Assembly: GCF_011043545.1 (NCBI RefSeq)
Contig: NZ_JAAKGP010000011.1
Coordinates: 1 to 64,000 of the forward strand
Reading direction: 5' to 3'
DNA length: 64,000 nucleotides
Source: Rhodobacter sp. SGA-6-6
Lineage (GTDB): Bacteria; Pseudomonadota; Alphaproteobacteria; Rhodobacterales; Rhodobacteraceae
Shown: one piece after another, positions 18,705-29,052 of the stretch
Layout of the letters: every line of letters begins with the position of its first letter
Position numbering within the stretch: position 1 is the first letter of the stretch
Made by a program: the position numbers and the translations under genes
Notes under the pieces: model-generated
What the model was told of the DNA's origin: nothing
The model's input: the letters and a program-made list of their open reading frames with translations, nothing else
Database searches by the model: none

Positions 18705-19132
18705 GCCACGCCTCCGAGTTCTCCTGCCGTCTGCCCGGGAGCGGGAGGATCGTCCCCATCCTTGCCTTTCGCTCTCGGGCAAGCCCCCGCCCCGCAGGCA
18801 AGGTCGGCATCCGGCACCGCAAGCCCGCCAGCCCGCCGGACTTGCGTGCCATATCGGCGGGCGAATGCCCCCAACGTCGCCCAAGGGCGTCTGGCCAAGA
18901 GCGGCGGTCAGGGTCGGGCCACCTGCCCGAGCGCGGATCGCCTCCCCCGCGATGCCCGCACTCCGCCCTTGCCCTCGCTCTCGGCCAAGTCCTTGCCCGC
19001 AGCCGGGTCGGCATCCGGCGCCGGAAGCCCCGTCGACCCGCCGGAGCCGAAGGTTCGGAATACTCCATCCCGCTGCCTCCCCCGTCGCTTTCAGGCAGGC
19101 ATCCCGCGCAGCCCGCCCATAGCCTGCCCGGC
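18705..19132. other. Gene-free gap with two diverged direct repeats
   Basis: 428 GC-rich bases. Two related ~80-bp units, 18761-18840 and 18968-19045, both start CTTGCC, pass through GGTCGGCATCCGGC or GGGTCGGCATCCGGC and end CCCGCCGGA. The GGCATCCGGCGCCGG core appears again near 50530. No coding signal: frames on either strand have no family likeness. Confidence 0.5.
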
Positions 19133-20065
19133 ATGACACGCGCCCCCTCCCCCGCCCGGCCGCAGCCGAGGCCGCTGCTCGGCATCGGGCTGATGCTCGC
19201 CGCCATGGCGATCCTGCCGCTGATCGACGTGCTGGCGAAGTTCCTCGGCCAGGCCGGGCTGCCGATCCTGGTGGTGGTCTGGGCGCGGGCGCTGTTCGGG
19301 GCGCTGATGGTGGCGCCCTTCGCCTTCCGCGCCGCCGGGCGCCGGGCGCTGCTGCCGGAGCGGCCGCTCTACCACAGCCTGCGGGCGCTGCTCCTCTACG
19401 CCTCCACCTGGTTCTTCTTCACCGCGCTGACATACCTGCCCATCGCCGATGCGCTGGCGATCTTCTTCGTCAATCCGCTGGTGGTCACCCTGCTCTCCGC
19501 CCTGGTGCTGGGAGAAAGGGTCGGCCCGCGCCGGTGGGCGGCGGTGGCGGTGGGGTTCCTCGGCACCATGATCATCATCCGCCCCGGCCTGGTGGAACTG
19601 AACCCCGGCACCCTGCTGGCGCTGCTGGCGGGGACCAGCCTCGGCAGCTATTTCGTGATGACCCGCGCCCGCGCCGTGCACGACGACGCCAATGTGATGA
19701 CCTTCCAGACCAGCGCCATCGGCACCCTCGGCCTGACGCTGCTGCTGCCGCTCGGCTGGCAGATGCCGCAGCCGCAGGAATGGCTGATGCTGCTGGGGGT
19801 CGGCATCATCGCCACCGCAGGGCATCTGCTGATCACCCGCGCCTACGAACAGGCCGAGGCCTCGCTGCTGGCGCCCTTGGCCTTCACCGAGATCGTGGTG
19901 GCGGTGCTGGTCGGCTGGTGGTTCTTCGGCGACTGGCCCGACCGCTGGACCCTGCTCGGCGTGGCGGTGCTGATCGGCTCGGCCGTCTACATCTCGCTGC
20001 GCGAGCGGCGGGTGCGGAAAATCTCCCCTTCACAGCCGCCCGCAAAAGCGGCATCCGGGGGCTGA
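19133..20065 (+). CDS. DMT-superfamily permease (EamA domains)
   Basis: A 310-residue inner-membrane protein with ten hydrophobic segments arranged as two EamA repeats, the S-adenosylmethionine/drug/metabolite transporter layout. FFFTALTYLPIADALAIFFVNPLVVTLLSALVLGE ends the first repeat and the matching ASLLAPLAFTEIVVAVLVGWWFFGD ends the second. The substrate is unknown. The plus-strand frame is open far upstream, but the ATG at 19133 is the first that leads directly into the membrane domain. It is followed 19 bases later by the exoD-like gene. Confidence 0.85.
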   Translation: MTRAPSPARPQPRPLLGIGLMLAAMAILPLIDVLAKFLGQAGLPILVVVWARALFGALMVAPFAFRAAGRRALLPERPLYHSLRALLLYASTWFFFTALTYLPIADALAIFFVNPLVVTLLSALVLGERVGPRRWAAVAVGFLGTMIIIRPGLVELNPGTLLALLAGTSLGSYFVMTRARAVHDDANVMTFQTSAIGTLGLTLLLPLGWQMPQPQEWLMLLGVGIIATAGHLLITRAYEQAEASLLAPLAFTEIVVAVLVGWWFFGDWPDRWTLLGVAVLIGSAVYISLRERRVRKISPSQPPAKAASGG

Positions 20066-20084
20066 ACCCCGGGTCCCCCAACCG

Positions 20085-20699
20085 ATGCCGCAGCCCGCCC
20101 CTCCGCCCCGCCTTTCCGAGATCCTCGCCGCGCTGGCCGGGGACGACAGCCGCGACCGCATCTCGGTCCACGACATGGTGGAGACGATGCGCGCCCGCGC
20201 CTTCGGGGCGCTGCTCCTCATCTTCGCCTTCCCCAACATCCTGCCGACGCCGCCGGGGACCGCCGGAATCCTCGGCCTGCCGCTGATCTTCCTGTCGGCG
20301 CAGATGATGCTGGGGCTGGACCCCTGGCTGCCCGGCTTCATCGCCCGGCGGTCGATGGCGCGCAGCACCTTCCAGGCGCTGGTGGCGCGGATCGAGCCCT
20401 GGCTGCTGCGGGCCGAGCGGCTGCTGCGGGCGCGGATGCAGGTCCTGGCCCATCCGCGGGCGCAGCGGATCCTGGGGGCGCTGTGCCTGATCGTCTCCAT
20501 CGCGCTGGTGCTGCCGGTGCCCTTCGCCAACATGGCCCCCTCCATCGCGCTCTGCCTGATCGGGCTCGGGGTGCTGGAGCGCGACGGGCTCTGGATCGTC
20601 CTCGGCGTGCTGGCCGCCTTCGGCTCGCTGGTCTATGTGGCGGGGCTGGCCTATGCGCTGGTGAAATCGGTGGTCTTCCTGCTGATGAACGCGTTCTGA
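20085..20699 (+). CDS. ExoD-like exopolysaccharide synthesis membrane protein
   Basis: A 204-residue protein of the ExoD family: conserved RISVHDMVETMRARAFGALLLIFAFPNILPTPPGT, then further hydrophobic segments at about residues 60-75, 130-150 and 155-195. ExoD was first described in rhizobial exopolysaccharide production and alkali tolerance; its biochemical role is unknown. Only 19 bases separate it from the DMT permease gene, so they probably share a transcript. Confidence 0.85.
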   Translation: MPQPAPPPRLSEILAALAGDDSRDRISVHDMVETMRARAFGALLLIFAFPNILPTPPGTAGILGLPLIFLSAQMMLGLDPWLPGFIARRSMARSTFQALVARIEPWLLRAERLLRARMQVLAHPRAQRILGALCLIVSIALVLPVPFANMAPSIALCLIGLGVLERDGLWIVLGVLAAFGSLVYVAGLAYALVKSVVFLLMNAF

Positions 20700-20703
20700 G
20701 GTC

Positions 20704-20724
20704 CGATTTTTCAGCGAAAAATCG
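20704..20724. terminator. Palindrome between convergent genes
   Basis: CGATTTTTC-AGC-GAAAAATCG, a 9-bp perfect stem, fills most of the 30-base gap between exoD and the convergent aminotransferase gene. It belongs to the TTTTC-nnn-GAAAA palindrome family and may act as a bidirectional terminator. Confidence 0.65.
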
Positions 20725-20729
20725 AAATC

Positions 20730-21941
20730 TTACGCCCCCGCCGCGACCACCTTCGCCGCCGCCTCCAGCGCGCCGGCCCCGTGCGGCAGGTCCAGCGCCT
20801 TCAGCCCGGCGTCCATCACCGCCAGCGCCCCCAGCGTCATATGGGCGTTGACATGGCCCATATGCGCCACCCGCAGCGCGCCGTCGCTGGCCGGGTCCTC
20901 CGGCGTCGCCATGCCGAGACCGATGCCCAGGGTGACGCCCGCCCTGTGCTCGCACCATTCCCGCAACCGGGTTGCCTGCGGCGCTCCGAAGCGCGCCGCG
21001 GTGACCGAGCGGCCGCGCCAGTCGGGATCGGCGACGTTCATGGCGATCTGCGGGTTGCCCCGGCCCCAGGCGTCGAAGGCGGCCCAGACCGCACCGGCCA
21101 GCACCTCGTGGCGATGCCAGACGGCCTCCAGCCCCTCCTCGTGCACCAGCATGGTCAGCGCCTCGCGCAGCCCGTAAAGGTGCGCGGTCGGCGCGGTGCC
21201 GTCCCAGAGGTGCCAGAATTCGTCCGAGGCGCCGGGGATGCGCGGCCCCCACCGCCAGTAGGGGCTGGCGAGGTCGCCCTCGCCGCAGCGCTGCCGCGCG
21301 GCTTCGGTGAACCAGACGAAGGCCAGGCCCGGCGGGGTCATCAATCCCTTCTGGCAGGCCGCCACGGTGACATCGACGCCCCATTGGTCCATGCGGAATT
21401 CGTCGCAGCCCAGCGAGGCAATGCAGTCCACCGCGAACAGCGCCGGATGACCCGCGGCGTCGATGGCGCGGCGCAGGGCGGGGATGTCGTTGCGGATGGT
21501 GGTGGCGGTGTCGACATGGGTGGTCAGCACGGCCTTGATCCGGCCCTCGCGGTCGGCCCGCAGCGCCGCCTCCACCTGCCCCGGATCGGCCGGGGCCTGC
21601 CGGCCGAAGTCGAGGACATCGACCTCCACCCCCAGTTGTCTTGCGTGGTTGGCCCAGCCATGGCCGAACTGCCCGGTCGCCAGCACCAGCGCCTTCTCGC
21701 CGCGCGAGAACAGGTTGGCCGTCGCCGCCTCCCACCCCGCATGGCCGTTGCCGATCCAGGCCGCGACATGGCCCGAAGTCCCGGCCAGCGTCCGCAGATC
21801 GGGCCAGAGGCTTTCCACCAGGTCGAGCAGCCCGCCCTCGTAGATGTTCGGGCTGCCCCGGTGCATCGCCCGCTGCACCCGGTCGGGAATGACCGAGGGG
21901 CCGGGGATGGCAAGATAGGGCTGGCCGTTGGCAAGGGTCAT
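20730..21941 (-). CDS. Class V PLP-dependent aminotransferase
   Basis: A 403-residue fold-type I enzyme of the alanine-glyoxylate/serine-glyoxylate aminotransferase group. It starts IPGPSVIPDRVQRAMHRGSPNIYEG, has ALFAVDCIASLGCDEF (PLP-binding Asp) and AACQKGLMTPPGLAFV with the Schiff-base Lys. The ATG at 21941 has GAGGAG seven bases upstream. These enzymes move amino groups from alanine, serine or similar donors to glyoxylate. Neighbours do not indicate a pathway. Confidence 0.87.
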   Translation of the reverse strand: MTLANGQPYLAIPGPSVIPDRVQRAMHRGSPNIYEGGLLDLVESLWPDLRTLAGTSGHVAAWIGNGHAGWEAATANLFSRGEKALVLATGQFGHGWANHARQLGVEVDVLDFGRQAPADPGQVEAALRADREGRIKAVLTTHVDTATTIRNDIPALRRAIDAAGHPALFAVDCIASLGCDEFRMDQWGVDVTVAACQKGLMTPPGLAFVWFTEAARQRCGEGDLASPYWRWGPRIPGASDEFWHLWDGTAPTAHLYGLREALTMLVHEEGLEAVWHRHEVLAGAVWAAFDAWGRGNPQIAMNVADPDWRGRSVTAARFGAPQATRLREWCEHRAGVTLGIGLGMATPEDPASDGALRVAHMGHVNAHMTLGALAVMDAGLKALDLPHGAGALEAAAKVVAAGA

Positions 21942-22384
21942 CGCGGGCTCCTCTCCGTTCGCCGGACATGGCTAGGCCGGATCGGGGCGCGGTGCAACCG
22001 GGGGGATTGGACGGGTTGCACGGCTTGACCGGGCGGGAGAAGGCGAGGCACTGCCTCGCCCCCGCCCGTGCGCGACGGCAGCACCCCGGAGACGGTGCGG
22101 CACGAGACCCCGAGAGGCCAGCGCCCGACCCGGCGGGCGAGAAGCGCCCGCCGAGGGCGGGGCGGGCGCTGGCCGGGCCTTTGGGGACCGGCCGGACAAG
22201 GTAAAGCGTTGCGCTGTGGCGAAGGCGATGGCCTTCGCCAAGGCAAGGAACGGAGCGGCGGGGTGAACCCCGCCCTACCACGGGTTCACCCCGGCGGGCG
22301 CCTTGCGCCGGGACGACGGTCGGGGACTCCTTGAGACCCGCGCCCCGATCCGCTACACCCGTGCCACCCCAGCGGAGGCCCGAC
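21942..22384. other. Divergent gap holding structured-repeat copy 2
   Basis: 443 bases between the divergent aminotransferase and ABC exporter genes. About half is the ~215-bp structured repeat (22028-22243). This is the only good copy outside a convergent gap. Promoters for both flanking genes must lie here but no clear -35/-10 pair was found. Confidence 0.6.
22028..22243 (+). repeat. Structured ~215-bp dispersed repeat, copy 2
   Basis: Same order as copy 1: stem I GAGGCACTGCCTC core, CCCGGAGACGG, then CCCGAGAGGCCAGCGCCCG leading into the large nested stem II, the GGGCCTTTGGGGACC element and stem IV TGGCGAAGGC-GATG-GCCTTCGCCA (22217-22240). The outer stem IV pair is T-A here against C-G in copy 1. 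Confidence 0.85.
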
Positions 22385-24133
<1,749 letters not shown>

Positions 24134-24147
24134 ACGCCTATATGGAG

Positions 24148-24189
24148 CCTGTCCGGCAAAAGTGGAGCCCGGTTTTGCCGAAAGACAGG
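24148..24189. promoter_or_regulatory. Inverted repeat before the ygfZ-like gene
   Basis: CCTGTC and CGGCAAAA are mirrored by TTTTGCCG and GACAGG across a short spacer. It sits 36 bases before the ATG of the folate-binding protein gene and just after the ABC exporter stop. It could be an operator or an intergenic mRNA hairpin; no U-run follows. Confidence 0.4.
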
Positions 24190-24224
24190 CGACCACCACA
24201 GACTGTCGGCAAAGGGGTGCGACG

Positions 24225-25001
24225 ATGATCGGCGAGGCGATGGAAGGACGGGCGGTCTGGCGGCTTTCGGGCAGCGACGTGCTGCCCTTCCTGCAGGGGC
24301 TGGTGACCAACGACGTGCTGCCGCTCGGCCAGGCGCCGGGGCTGGTCTGGGCGGCGCTGCTGACGCCGCAGGGCAAGTATCTGGCCGATTTCTTCCTCGC
24401 CCGCCTGCCCGGTCAGGACGACATCCTGCTGGACCTGCCGGAGCCGATGGCCCAACCCGTGCTGAAGCGCCTCCAGATGTATCGCCTGCGCGCCGATGTG
24501 CAGATCGCCCCCACCGCTTTGCAGGTGACCCGCGGGCTCGGCGAGCCCCCCGAGGGCGCCCTGCCCGACCCGCGCCACTCCGGCCTCGGCTGGCGGCGCT
24601 ATGGCGATGCCCCGGGCACGGCGCCGGCGACCGACTGGGACGCACTGCGGGTGGAACTGATGGTGCCGGAATATCCCGCCGATCTGGTGCCCGACGACAG
24701 CTACATCCTGGAGATGGGCTTCGAGCGGCTGAACGGGGTGAACTTCCGCAAGGGCTGCTATGTCGGGCAGGAGGTCACCGCCCGGATGAAGCACAAGACC
24801 GAGCTGAGGAAGGGCCTGGTCCGCCTGTCCATCGACGGCGAGGCCGCCCCCGGCACCCCGATCACCCTGCCCGACGGGCGCGAGGCGGGACGGTTGGGAA
24901 CCTCTGCCGGGGGCTTCGCGTTGGCGCATATGAGGTTCGACCGGATGGAAGGGGAATTGCGGGCGGGGACGGCCCGGCTGGCGGCGATCCGAGGCCGCTG
25001 A
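24225..25001 (+). CDS. ygfZ: YgfZ/GcvT-like folate-binding Fe-S cluster repair protein
   Basis: A 258-residue protein with the diagnostic YgfZ motif KGCYVGQE near residue 180 (GVNFRKGCYVGQEVTARMKHK), where the Cys is functionally required in the family, and a GcvT-like fold. YgfZ/IBA57 proteins help assemble or maintain certain [4Fe-4S] enzymes in a folate-dependent manner. The ATG at 24225 follows AAAGGGG. The frame is open further upstream, but that part overlaps the ABC exporter. Confidence 0.88.
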   Translation: MIGEAMEGRAVWRLSGSDVLPFLQGLVTNDVLPLGQAPGLVWAALLTPQGKYLADFFLARLPGQDDILLDLPEPMAQPVLKRLQMYRLRADVQIAPTALQVTRGLGEPPEGALPDPRHSGLGWRRYGDAPGTAPATDWDALRVELMVPEYPADLVPDDSYILEMGFERLNGVNFRKGCYVGQEVTARMKHKTELRKGLVRLSIDGEAAPGTPITLPDGREAGRLGTSAGGFALAHMRFDRMEGELRAGTARLAAIRGR

Positions 25002-25217
25002 AAAATACGGCAAAAGCTCTGCCGGAATGTTGAAATTGCCTGCGCCACCCCCATATGTCGCAGGCTGCTTGCGCTAACGAACACCAGATATCGTGGCCGG
25101 AGGAAGCAGCCATGCGCCAGACGCAAGGCTGTCATTCCAAACCGGAAACCCCCGAATCGTGTTCAAATCGTTACAAGCGCAGGGCGAACAGAAAAGACAA
25201 GACCAAGGATTTCGCTG

Positions 25218-25544
25218 ATGCTCGACTCCATCGACAGCACGGCCTTCAACTTCGAGCAAGGCCAGCGGGCGCGCAAGCTGTTTGCCGCCGTGGTTCTGGC
25301 GGCCCTCGACGACGCCATCGCCGACGACAAGAAATATGGCAACGGTCCTGACCAGATCGCCCGCTGGGCGCGGTCGCGCGACGGCCGCGAAGTGCTGTCC
25401 TGCGCCGGCATCGACCCGAACGAGCGGGTGGTGAAGGGGCTGATGGAATTCGTCTCCAAGGGCGTGCGCACCTCGGTGGCGCTGAGCCGCGAGGAATCCG
25501 AGCGCCGCCACGCGCTGGAAGCCGAACAGGCCGAAGCCGCCTGA
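25218..25544 (+). CDS. Conserved small protein (probably DUF6280)
   Basis: A 108-residue acidic-ended helical protein. FNFEQGQRARKLFAAVVLAALDDAIADDKKYGNGP and ARSRDGREVLSCAGIDPNERVVKG are sequences I associate with a Rhodobacteraceae-specific family, probably DUF6280. No domain of known function is visible. AAGGA lies eight bases before the ATG, and a strong terminator follows. The 216-base leader has TTGAAA about 17-18 bases from ATATGT (25030-25058), a possible promoter, overlapping an inverted repeat GCCTGCG / CGCAGGC. Confidence 0.75.
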   Translation: MLDSIDSTAFNFEQGQRARKLFAAVVLAALDDAIADDKKYGNGPDQIARWARSRDGREVLSCAGIDPNERVVKGLMEFVSKGVRTSVALSREESERRHALEAEQAEAA

Positions 25545-25564
25545 GCCGGTTTTCCCGGCCGAAG

Positions 25565-25595
25565 AAAAAGGCGCGCCCCTGCGGCGCGCTTTTTC
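25565..25595 (+). terminator. Rho-independent terminator after the small gene
   Basis: AAAAAG-GCGCGCC-CCTGC-GGCGCGC-TTTTTC: a 7-bp GC stem with flanking A-U pairs and a U-run, 20 bases after the stop codon. Confidence 0.85.
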
Positions 25596-25653
25596 ATTTC
25601 GGAGGCTTGGGAATGCCTGCGTCGCCCGGGGCGCACCGCAGACCTTCGACCCC

Positions 25654-25674
25654 CGACTTTTCGTCGAAAAGTCG
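25654..25674. terminator. Palindrome at the 3' end of the PopZ-like gene
   Basis: CGACTTTTCG-T-CGAAAAGTCG, a 10-bp perfect arm pair 20 bases beyond the minus-strand stop at 25694 and facing the terminated plus-strand gene. It belongs to the TTTTC-nnn-GAAAA palindrome family. Confidence 0.6.
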
Positions 25675-25693
25675 ATGGCGCCCGGACCTCCGA

Positions 25694-26542
25694 TTACTCG
25701 AATTCCCGCGCGGTCAGGGCGCGGTTGATCTCCACCCGCACCAGCTTGCGCACGTTGCGGGTGATCCTTTCTCCCAGCGTCCCGGCCAGTTCCTCGCGGA
25801 TGATGTCGCGGACGATCTCGCGCAGCATCTCCTCGTCGATGCCGGTCTCGCCGTCGAAGAGGCCCGGCCCTTCCGCCGCAGTCTCCGGCTCCGCCGCGGG
25901 CGGCACCACCGTCTCCGCCCTGGCCGCCGGAGTCTCGTCCAGTTCGGCCCGCACCGCGGCCTCGGCACGGTCGGCCCAGGCGCGGGCCAGCGGCTCTTCG
26001 GTCAGCTCGGGCTTGCGGGGATGGGCGACGAAGGCGACCGGCTCGGGCTCCACCCAATCGGTTTCCTCCTGCACCCAGTCCAGCCCCGGCACCTCCTGCG
26101 CCGTCCAGTGGCCATGCAGCGGCGCCGGCCCGGCGGCAGGCTCCACGGCTTCGGTCTCCTCGCCGGCCGAGGCCCAGAGAACCTCGCCCTCGCCCGCCGT
26201 CAGGCCGGAGGCGGCATCCGCCATCCCGGCATCGTCGTAGACTTCGTCATAGGCGTCATCCGCCGGGGCGATGGCTGCGGGGGCGGTTTCCTCAAGCGCG
26301 GGCGCATCGGCCAGATCGGCCAGCGCCGCCGTCTCCGGCTCCGGCCAGGCCGGCGCGGCGGCCTCTTCCGGTTCCGCCGACACCACCCGCAGCGCGGGGG
26401 TCAGCAGCAGCTTCCCGGCCTCGGCCTTCGCCTCCGGCGCGGCGGCCATGGCGGCGCGGGCCGGGCGCAGGTCTTCCGAGACCAGCCGGCGGATGGAGGA
26501 CAGCACATCCTCGATCTCATGCGAAGTCAGGGGTTCGGACAT
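25694..26542 (-). CDS. PopZ-like (DUF2497) polar organising protein candidate
   Basis: A 282-residue very acidic protein. The N-terminus SHEIEDVLSSIRRLVSED and the C-terminal helical part EEMLREIVRDIIREELAGTLGERI...RKLVRVEINRAL match the two conserved ends of PopZ/DUF2497 proteins, joined by about 200 residues of Glu/Ala/Pro-rich disordered sequence. In Caulobacter PopZ assembles a pole matrix anchoring chromosome origins through its C-terminal helices. Whether this homolog does the same is unproven. It is last in the run pcm - tolC - this gene, with 164 bases after tolC. The ATG at 26542 gives the conserved N-terminus. Confidence 0.7.
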   Translation of the reverse strand: MSEPLTSHEIEDVLSSIRRLVSEDLRPARAAMAAAPEAKAEAGKLLLTPALRVVSAEPEEAAAPAWPEPETAALADLADAPALEETAPAAIAPADDAYDEVYDDAGMADAASGLTAGEGEVLWASAGEETEAVEPAAGPAPLHGHWTAQEVPGLDWVQEETDWVEPEPVAFVAHPRKPELTEEPLARAWADRAEAAVRAELDETPAARAETVVPPAAEPETAAEGPGLFDGETGIDEEMLREIVRDIIREELAGTLGERITRNVRKLVRVEINRALTAREFE

Positions 26543-26706
26543 GTCGCTCTGCCTGCCGGTCTTGTGTGTTTTGCCGGGCACCATAGCCAGAACCGCCCCG
26601 CGTGACAAGAAATTGGCGCAAGACCCGTCAAGGATTGGTTAAAATCGGGGCAGAGAGGCGACAGGGCGGAAACGGTCCGCCCCGTCTCAGCGGGATGGCC
26701 CCCCGC

Positions 26707-28083
26707 TCAGTCGCCGATCTTCTTCAGGATCTCGTCCAGCTTCTTGCCGCGGCTGGTGTGCGACGGGGCGGTCTTCACCGCATCGTAATAGGCCTTGGGG
26801 TCGTAGGTCGGGATGCCCAGATTCAGATGCTCCACCGTCAGCAGGCCCATGCTGGCCAGCACCTGGTAGACCGCGACATAGCGGCCCGCCTCGGCCTGCA
26901 GCCGCGAGGCGCGGGCGTCCAGCAGTTCCTGCTCGGCGTTCAGCACGTCCAGCGTGGTGCGGGCGCCCAGGGTCGCCTCCTCGCGCACGCCCTCGAAGGC
27001 CGCCTGCGCCGCGCGGATCTGCCGGTCCGAGGCCTCGATGGAGGCCGCATAGACCGCCAGCGCGGCCCAGGCGTTGCCGACGTTCTGCAGCACGTCGACC
27101 ACGGTCTGGCCCAGGCCGGCCCGCGCCCGGTCCTGCCCGGCCAGCGCCTTGCGGTAGCGCGCCGAATTGGCGCCGCCGGCATAGAGCGTCTGGTTGAAGT
27201 TCAGCCCCAGCCGCTTGGTCAGGTCCTCGTCGTCGTTCCAGCCGACCGAGGCCCCCAGGCCCAGCGTCGGCTTCATGGCGGCATCGGCCAGGCCGACCTG
27301 CGCCTCTGCCACCGTCACCAGCTCCTGCGCCTGCAGCACCAGCGGATGGCTGCGCCGCGCCACCGCCTGCGCCTCTTCCAGCGTCTTGCCGATCCTCGGC
27401 GCCGGCGGCAGCGCCGCCAGCCGGCCCGGATAGGCCCCGGTCGCGGCCTTGTAGGCCTCGCGCGCCACCATCAGGTCGCCCTGCGCCGCGGCAAGGTTCG
27501 ACCGGGCCGCGGCCAGCCGCGCCTCGGCGATGGAGACATCGGTCCGCGTCACCTCGCCCACGTCGAAGCGGTCCTGCGCCGCGCGCAGTTCCTGGGTGAT
27601 CAGCCGCACGTTCGATTCGCGCAAGGTCACGATCTGCTGGGTCAGCTGCACGTTGACATAGGCCGAGACCGCCGCCAGCAGCACCTGCTGCTCCACGTTC
27701 ACCAGCGCGTGCCGGGTGGCAAGCACGGTATGCTCGGCGATGCGGATGCCGAATTCGCGGCGGCCGAAGTCCAGCAGCACCAGCTCGGCCGACAGCGTGG
27801 CCGAGTTGACCAGGCTTTCGTTGGTCGTGCGCACGCCGAGCAGGTTCAGGCCCTCGCTGTAGGTATAGGCCGTCGATCCGACGAAGTTGATCGTCGGCCG
27901 CAGCGCAGAGATCGCGATGGCCACGTCCTCGTCCGCCGCCCGCAGCACGGCCTGGTTCTGGTCGAGGAGATGCGAGTTCTTGTAGGCCGCGATCAGCGCA
28001 TCGGCCAGCGTCTCGGCGCTGGCCTGAGCCGCTGACAGGGCAAGGGCCGCCGTGACCGTCACTGCCCGCAGGAGTTTCCGCAT
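26707..28083 (-). CDS. tolC: TolC-family outer-membrane channel protein
   Basis: A 458-residue precursor with a signal peptide (cleaved near AQASA, residue 23) and two OEP repeats of long helices, including VTRTDVSIAEARLAAARSNLAAAQGDL and the mirrored TLGARTTLDVLNAEQELLDARASRLQAE. It should form a trimeric beta-barrel and periplasmic tunnel serving type I secretion and efflux pumps. It follows the methyltransferase gene by 99 bases, with a GCGCCCC / GGGGCGC hairpin between them (28155-28174). Confidence 0.9.
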   Translation of the reverse strand: MRKLLRAVTVTAALALSAAQASAETLADALIAAYKNSHLLDQNQAVLRAADEDVAIAISALRPTINFVGSTAYTYSEGLNLLGVRTTNESLVNSATLSAELVLLDFGRREFGIRIAEHTVLATRHALVNVEQQVLLAAVSAYVNVQLTQQIVTLRESNVRLITQELRAAQDRFDVGEVTRTDVSIAEARLAAARSNLAAAQGDLMVAREAYKAATGAYPGRLAALPPAPRIGKTLEEAQAVARRSHPLVLQAQELVTVAEAQVGLADAAMKPTLGLGASVGWNDDEDLTKRLGLNFNQTLYAGGANSARYRKALAGQDRARAGLGQTVVDVLQNVGNAWAALAVYAASIEASDRQIRAAQAAFEGVREEATLGARTTLDVLNAEQELLDARASRLQAEAGRYVAVYQVLASMGLLTVEHLNLGIPTYDPKAYYDAVKTAPSHTSRGKKLDEILKKIGD

Positions 28084-28182
28084 TGATCCGCCTTCCTGTT
28101 TCGCTGGCCCGCCCGGCCTATACGGCCGGCGCCGGCCTTTCCGTCGGCACTTGCGCGCCCCTTGGCCGGGGCGCGGCTCTCA

Positions 28183-28836
28183 TCACAGAACGAAGCTGCG
28201 GGCGCGGGCGAAGCCCGGCAGCAGCGGGGCCGCGGCGTTGAAGGCGAAGCGCCAGTCGATCCGCCCGCCCTGCTTGATGCCGGCCTTCACCGTGCCGAGC
28301 GCGCCGTCCATGAAGACGGCGGCGATGCGGCCGCCCTCCTTCAGCTGGTCGGCCAGCGCCTGCGGCAGGGTCTCGATCCCGCCCTCGACGGTGATCACGT
28401 CGTAGGGGCCGTGCTTGGCCGCGCCGGCGGCCAGCGGCCCGGCCACCACCACGGCATTGTCGACGCCCTCCTCCGACAGCGCCCGCTGCGCCTCGGCCGC
28501 CAGCTCGGTATCCTCCTCCACGGCGACCACCGTATCGGCCAGCCGGGCGATGACGGCGGCCGAGTAGCCGAGCCCGCAGCCGAGATCGAGCACGATCTCA
28601 TGCGGCTGGATGTCCAGCGCGTCCAGCATCTTGGCCAGCGTCCGCGGCTCCAGCACCACCCGGCCGGGGGCGATCTCGACGTTCTCGCCGACATAGGCCG
28701 CTTCCTGGCGGTCGCGCGGCACATAGACCTCGCGCGGGACCTGAAGCATGGCGTCGATGATCGGGAACTTGGTCACGTCCGAGGGGCGGACCTGGGTGTC
28801 CACCATCATCATCCGGCGGGAGGCGAACTCGCTCAT
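28183..28836 (-). CDS. Protein-L-isoaspartate O-methyltransferase-like protein
   Basis: A 217-residue class I methyltransferase with the SAM-binding motif [19 protein letters not shown] and the neighbouring [13 protein letters not shown] acidic loop. It starts [22 protein letters not shown], usual for alphaproteobacterial Pcm-like proteins, in which the classical catalytic SQP motif is replaced (here [12 protein letters not shown]). Repair activity on isoaspartate is therefore uncertain. It is the first gene of the pcm-tolC-PopZ-like run. Confidence 0.82.
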   Translation of the reverse strand: MSEFASRRMMMVDTQVRPSDVTKFPIIDAMLQVPREVYVPRDRQEAAYVGENVEIAPGRVVLEPRTLAKMLDALDIQPHEIVLDLGCGLGYSAAVIARLADTVVAVEEDTELAAEAQRALSEEGVDNAVVVAGPLAAGAAKHGPYDVITVEGGIETLPQALADQLKEGGRIAAVFMDGALGTVKAGIKQGGRIDWRFAFNAAAPLLPGFARARSFVL

Positions 28837-29052
28837 TCTGAACCCTTCGGTTTAGATCGTGTCTTGTGAATGTATAACCGCAGCCCCTGCCCGGGGGCAA
28901 CAGGCTTGCTTGCCGCCTTTGTGCCGCAGATGCCGGGGGATTTCCAGCCCCGGCGGGCAGGTCCGCGCGGAAACCGCGCTGCCGCCAACCTTCCGTTAAG
29001 GAAACTGCGGCAGGCTGCCCGGATCGGACGCACGCAACAGAAGGGGCGACGG

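Noticed and set aside
22028-22243. Structured repeat as a CRISPR array
   Set aside because: The units are single, far apart and internally palindromic, with no regular spacers and no cas genes.
25112-25351. ATG with a strong GGAGG in the leader of the small DUF6280-like gene
   Set aside because: The resulting 79-codon ORF overlaps the better gene out of frame and loses coding character; at most a leader peptide, not supported further.
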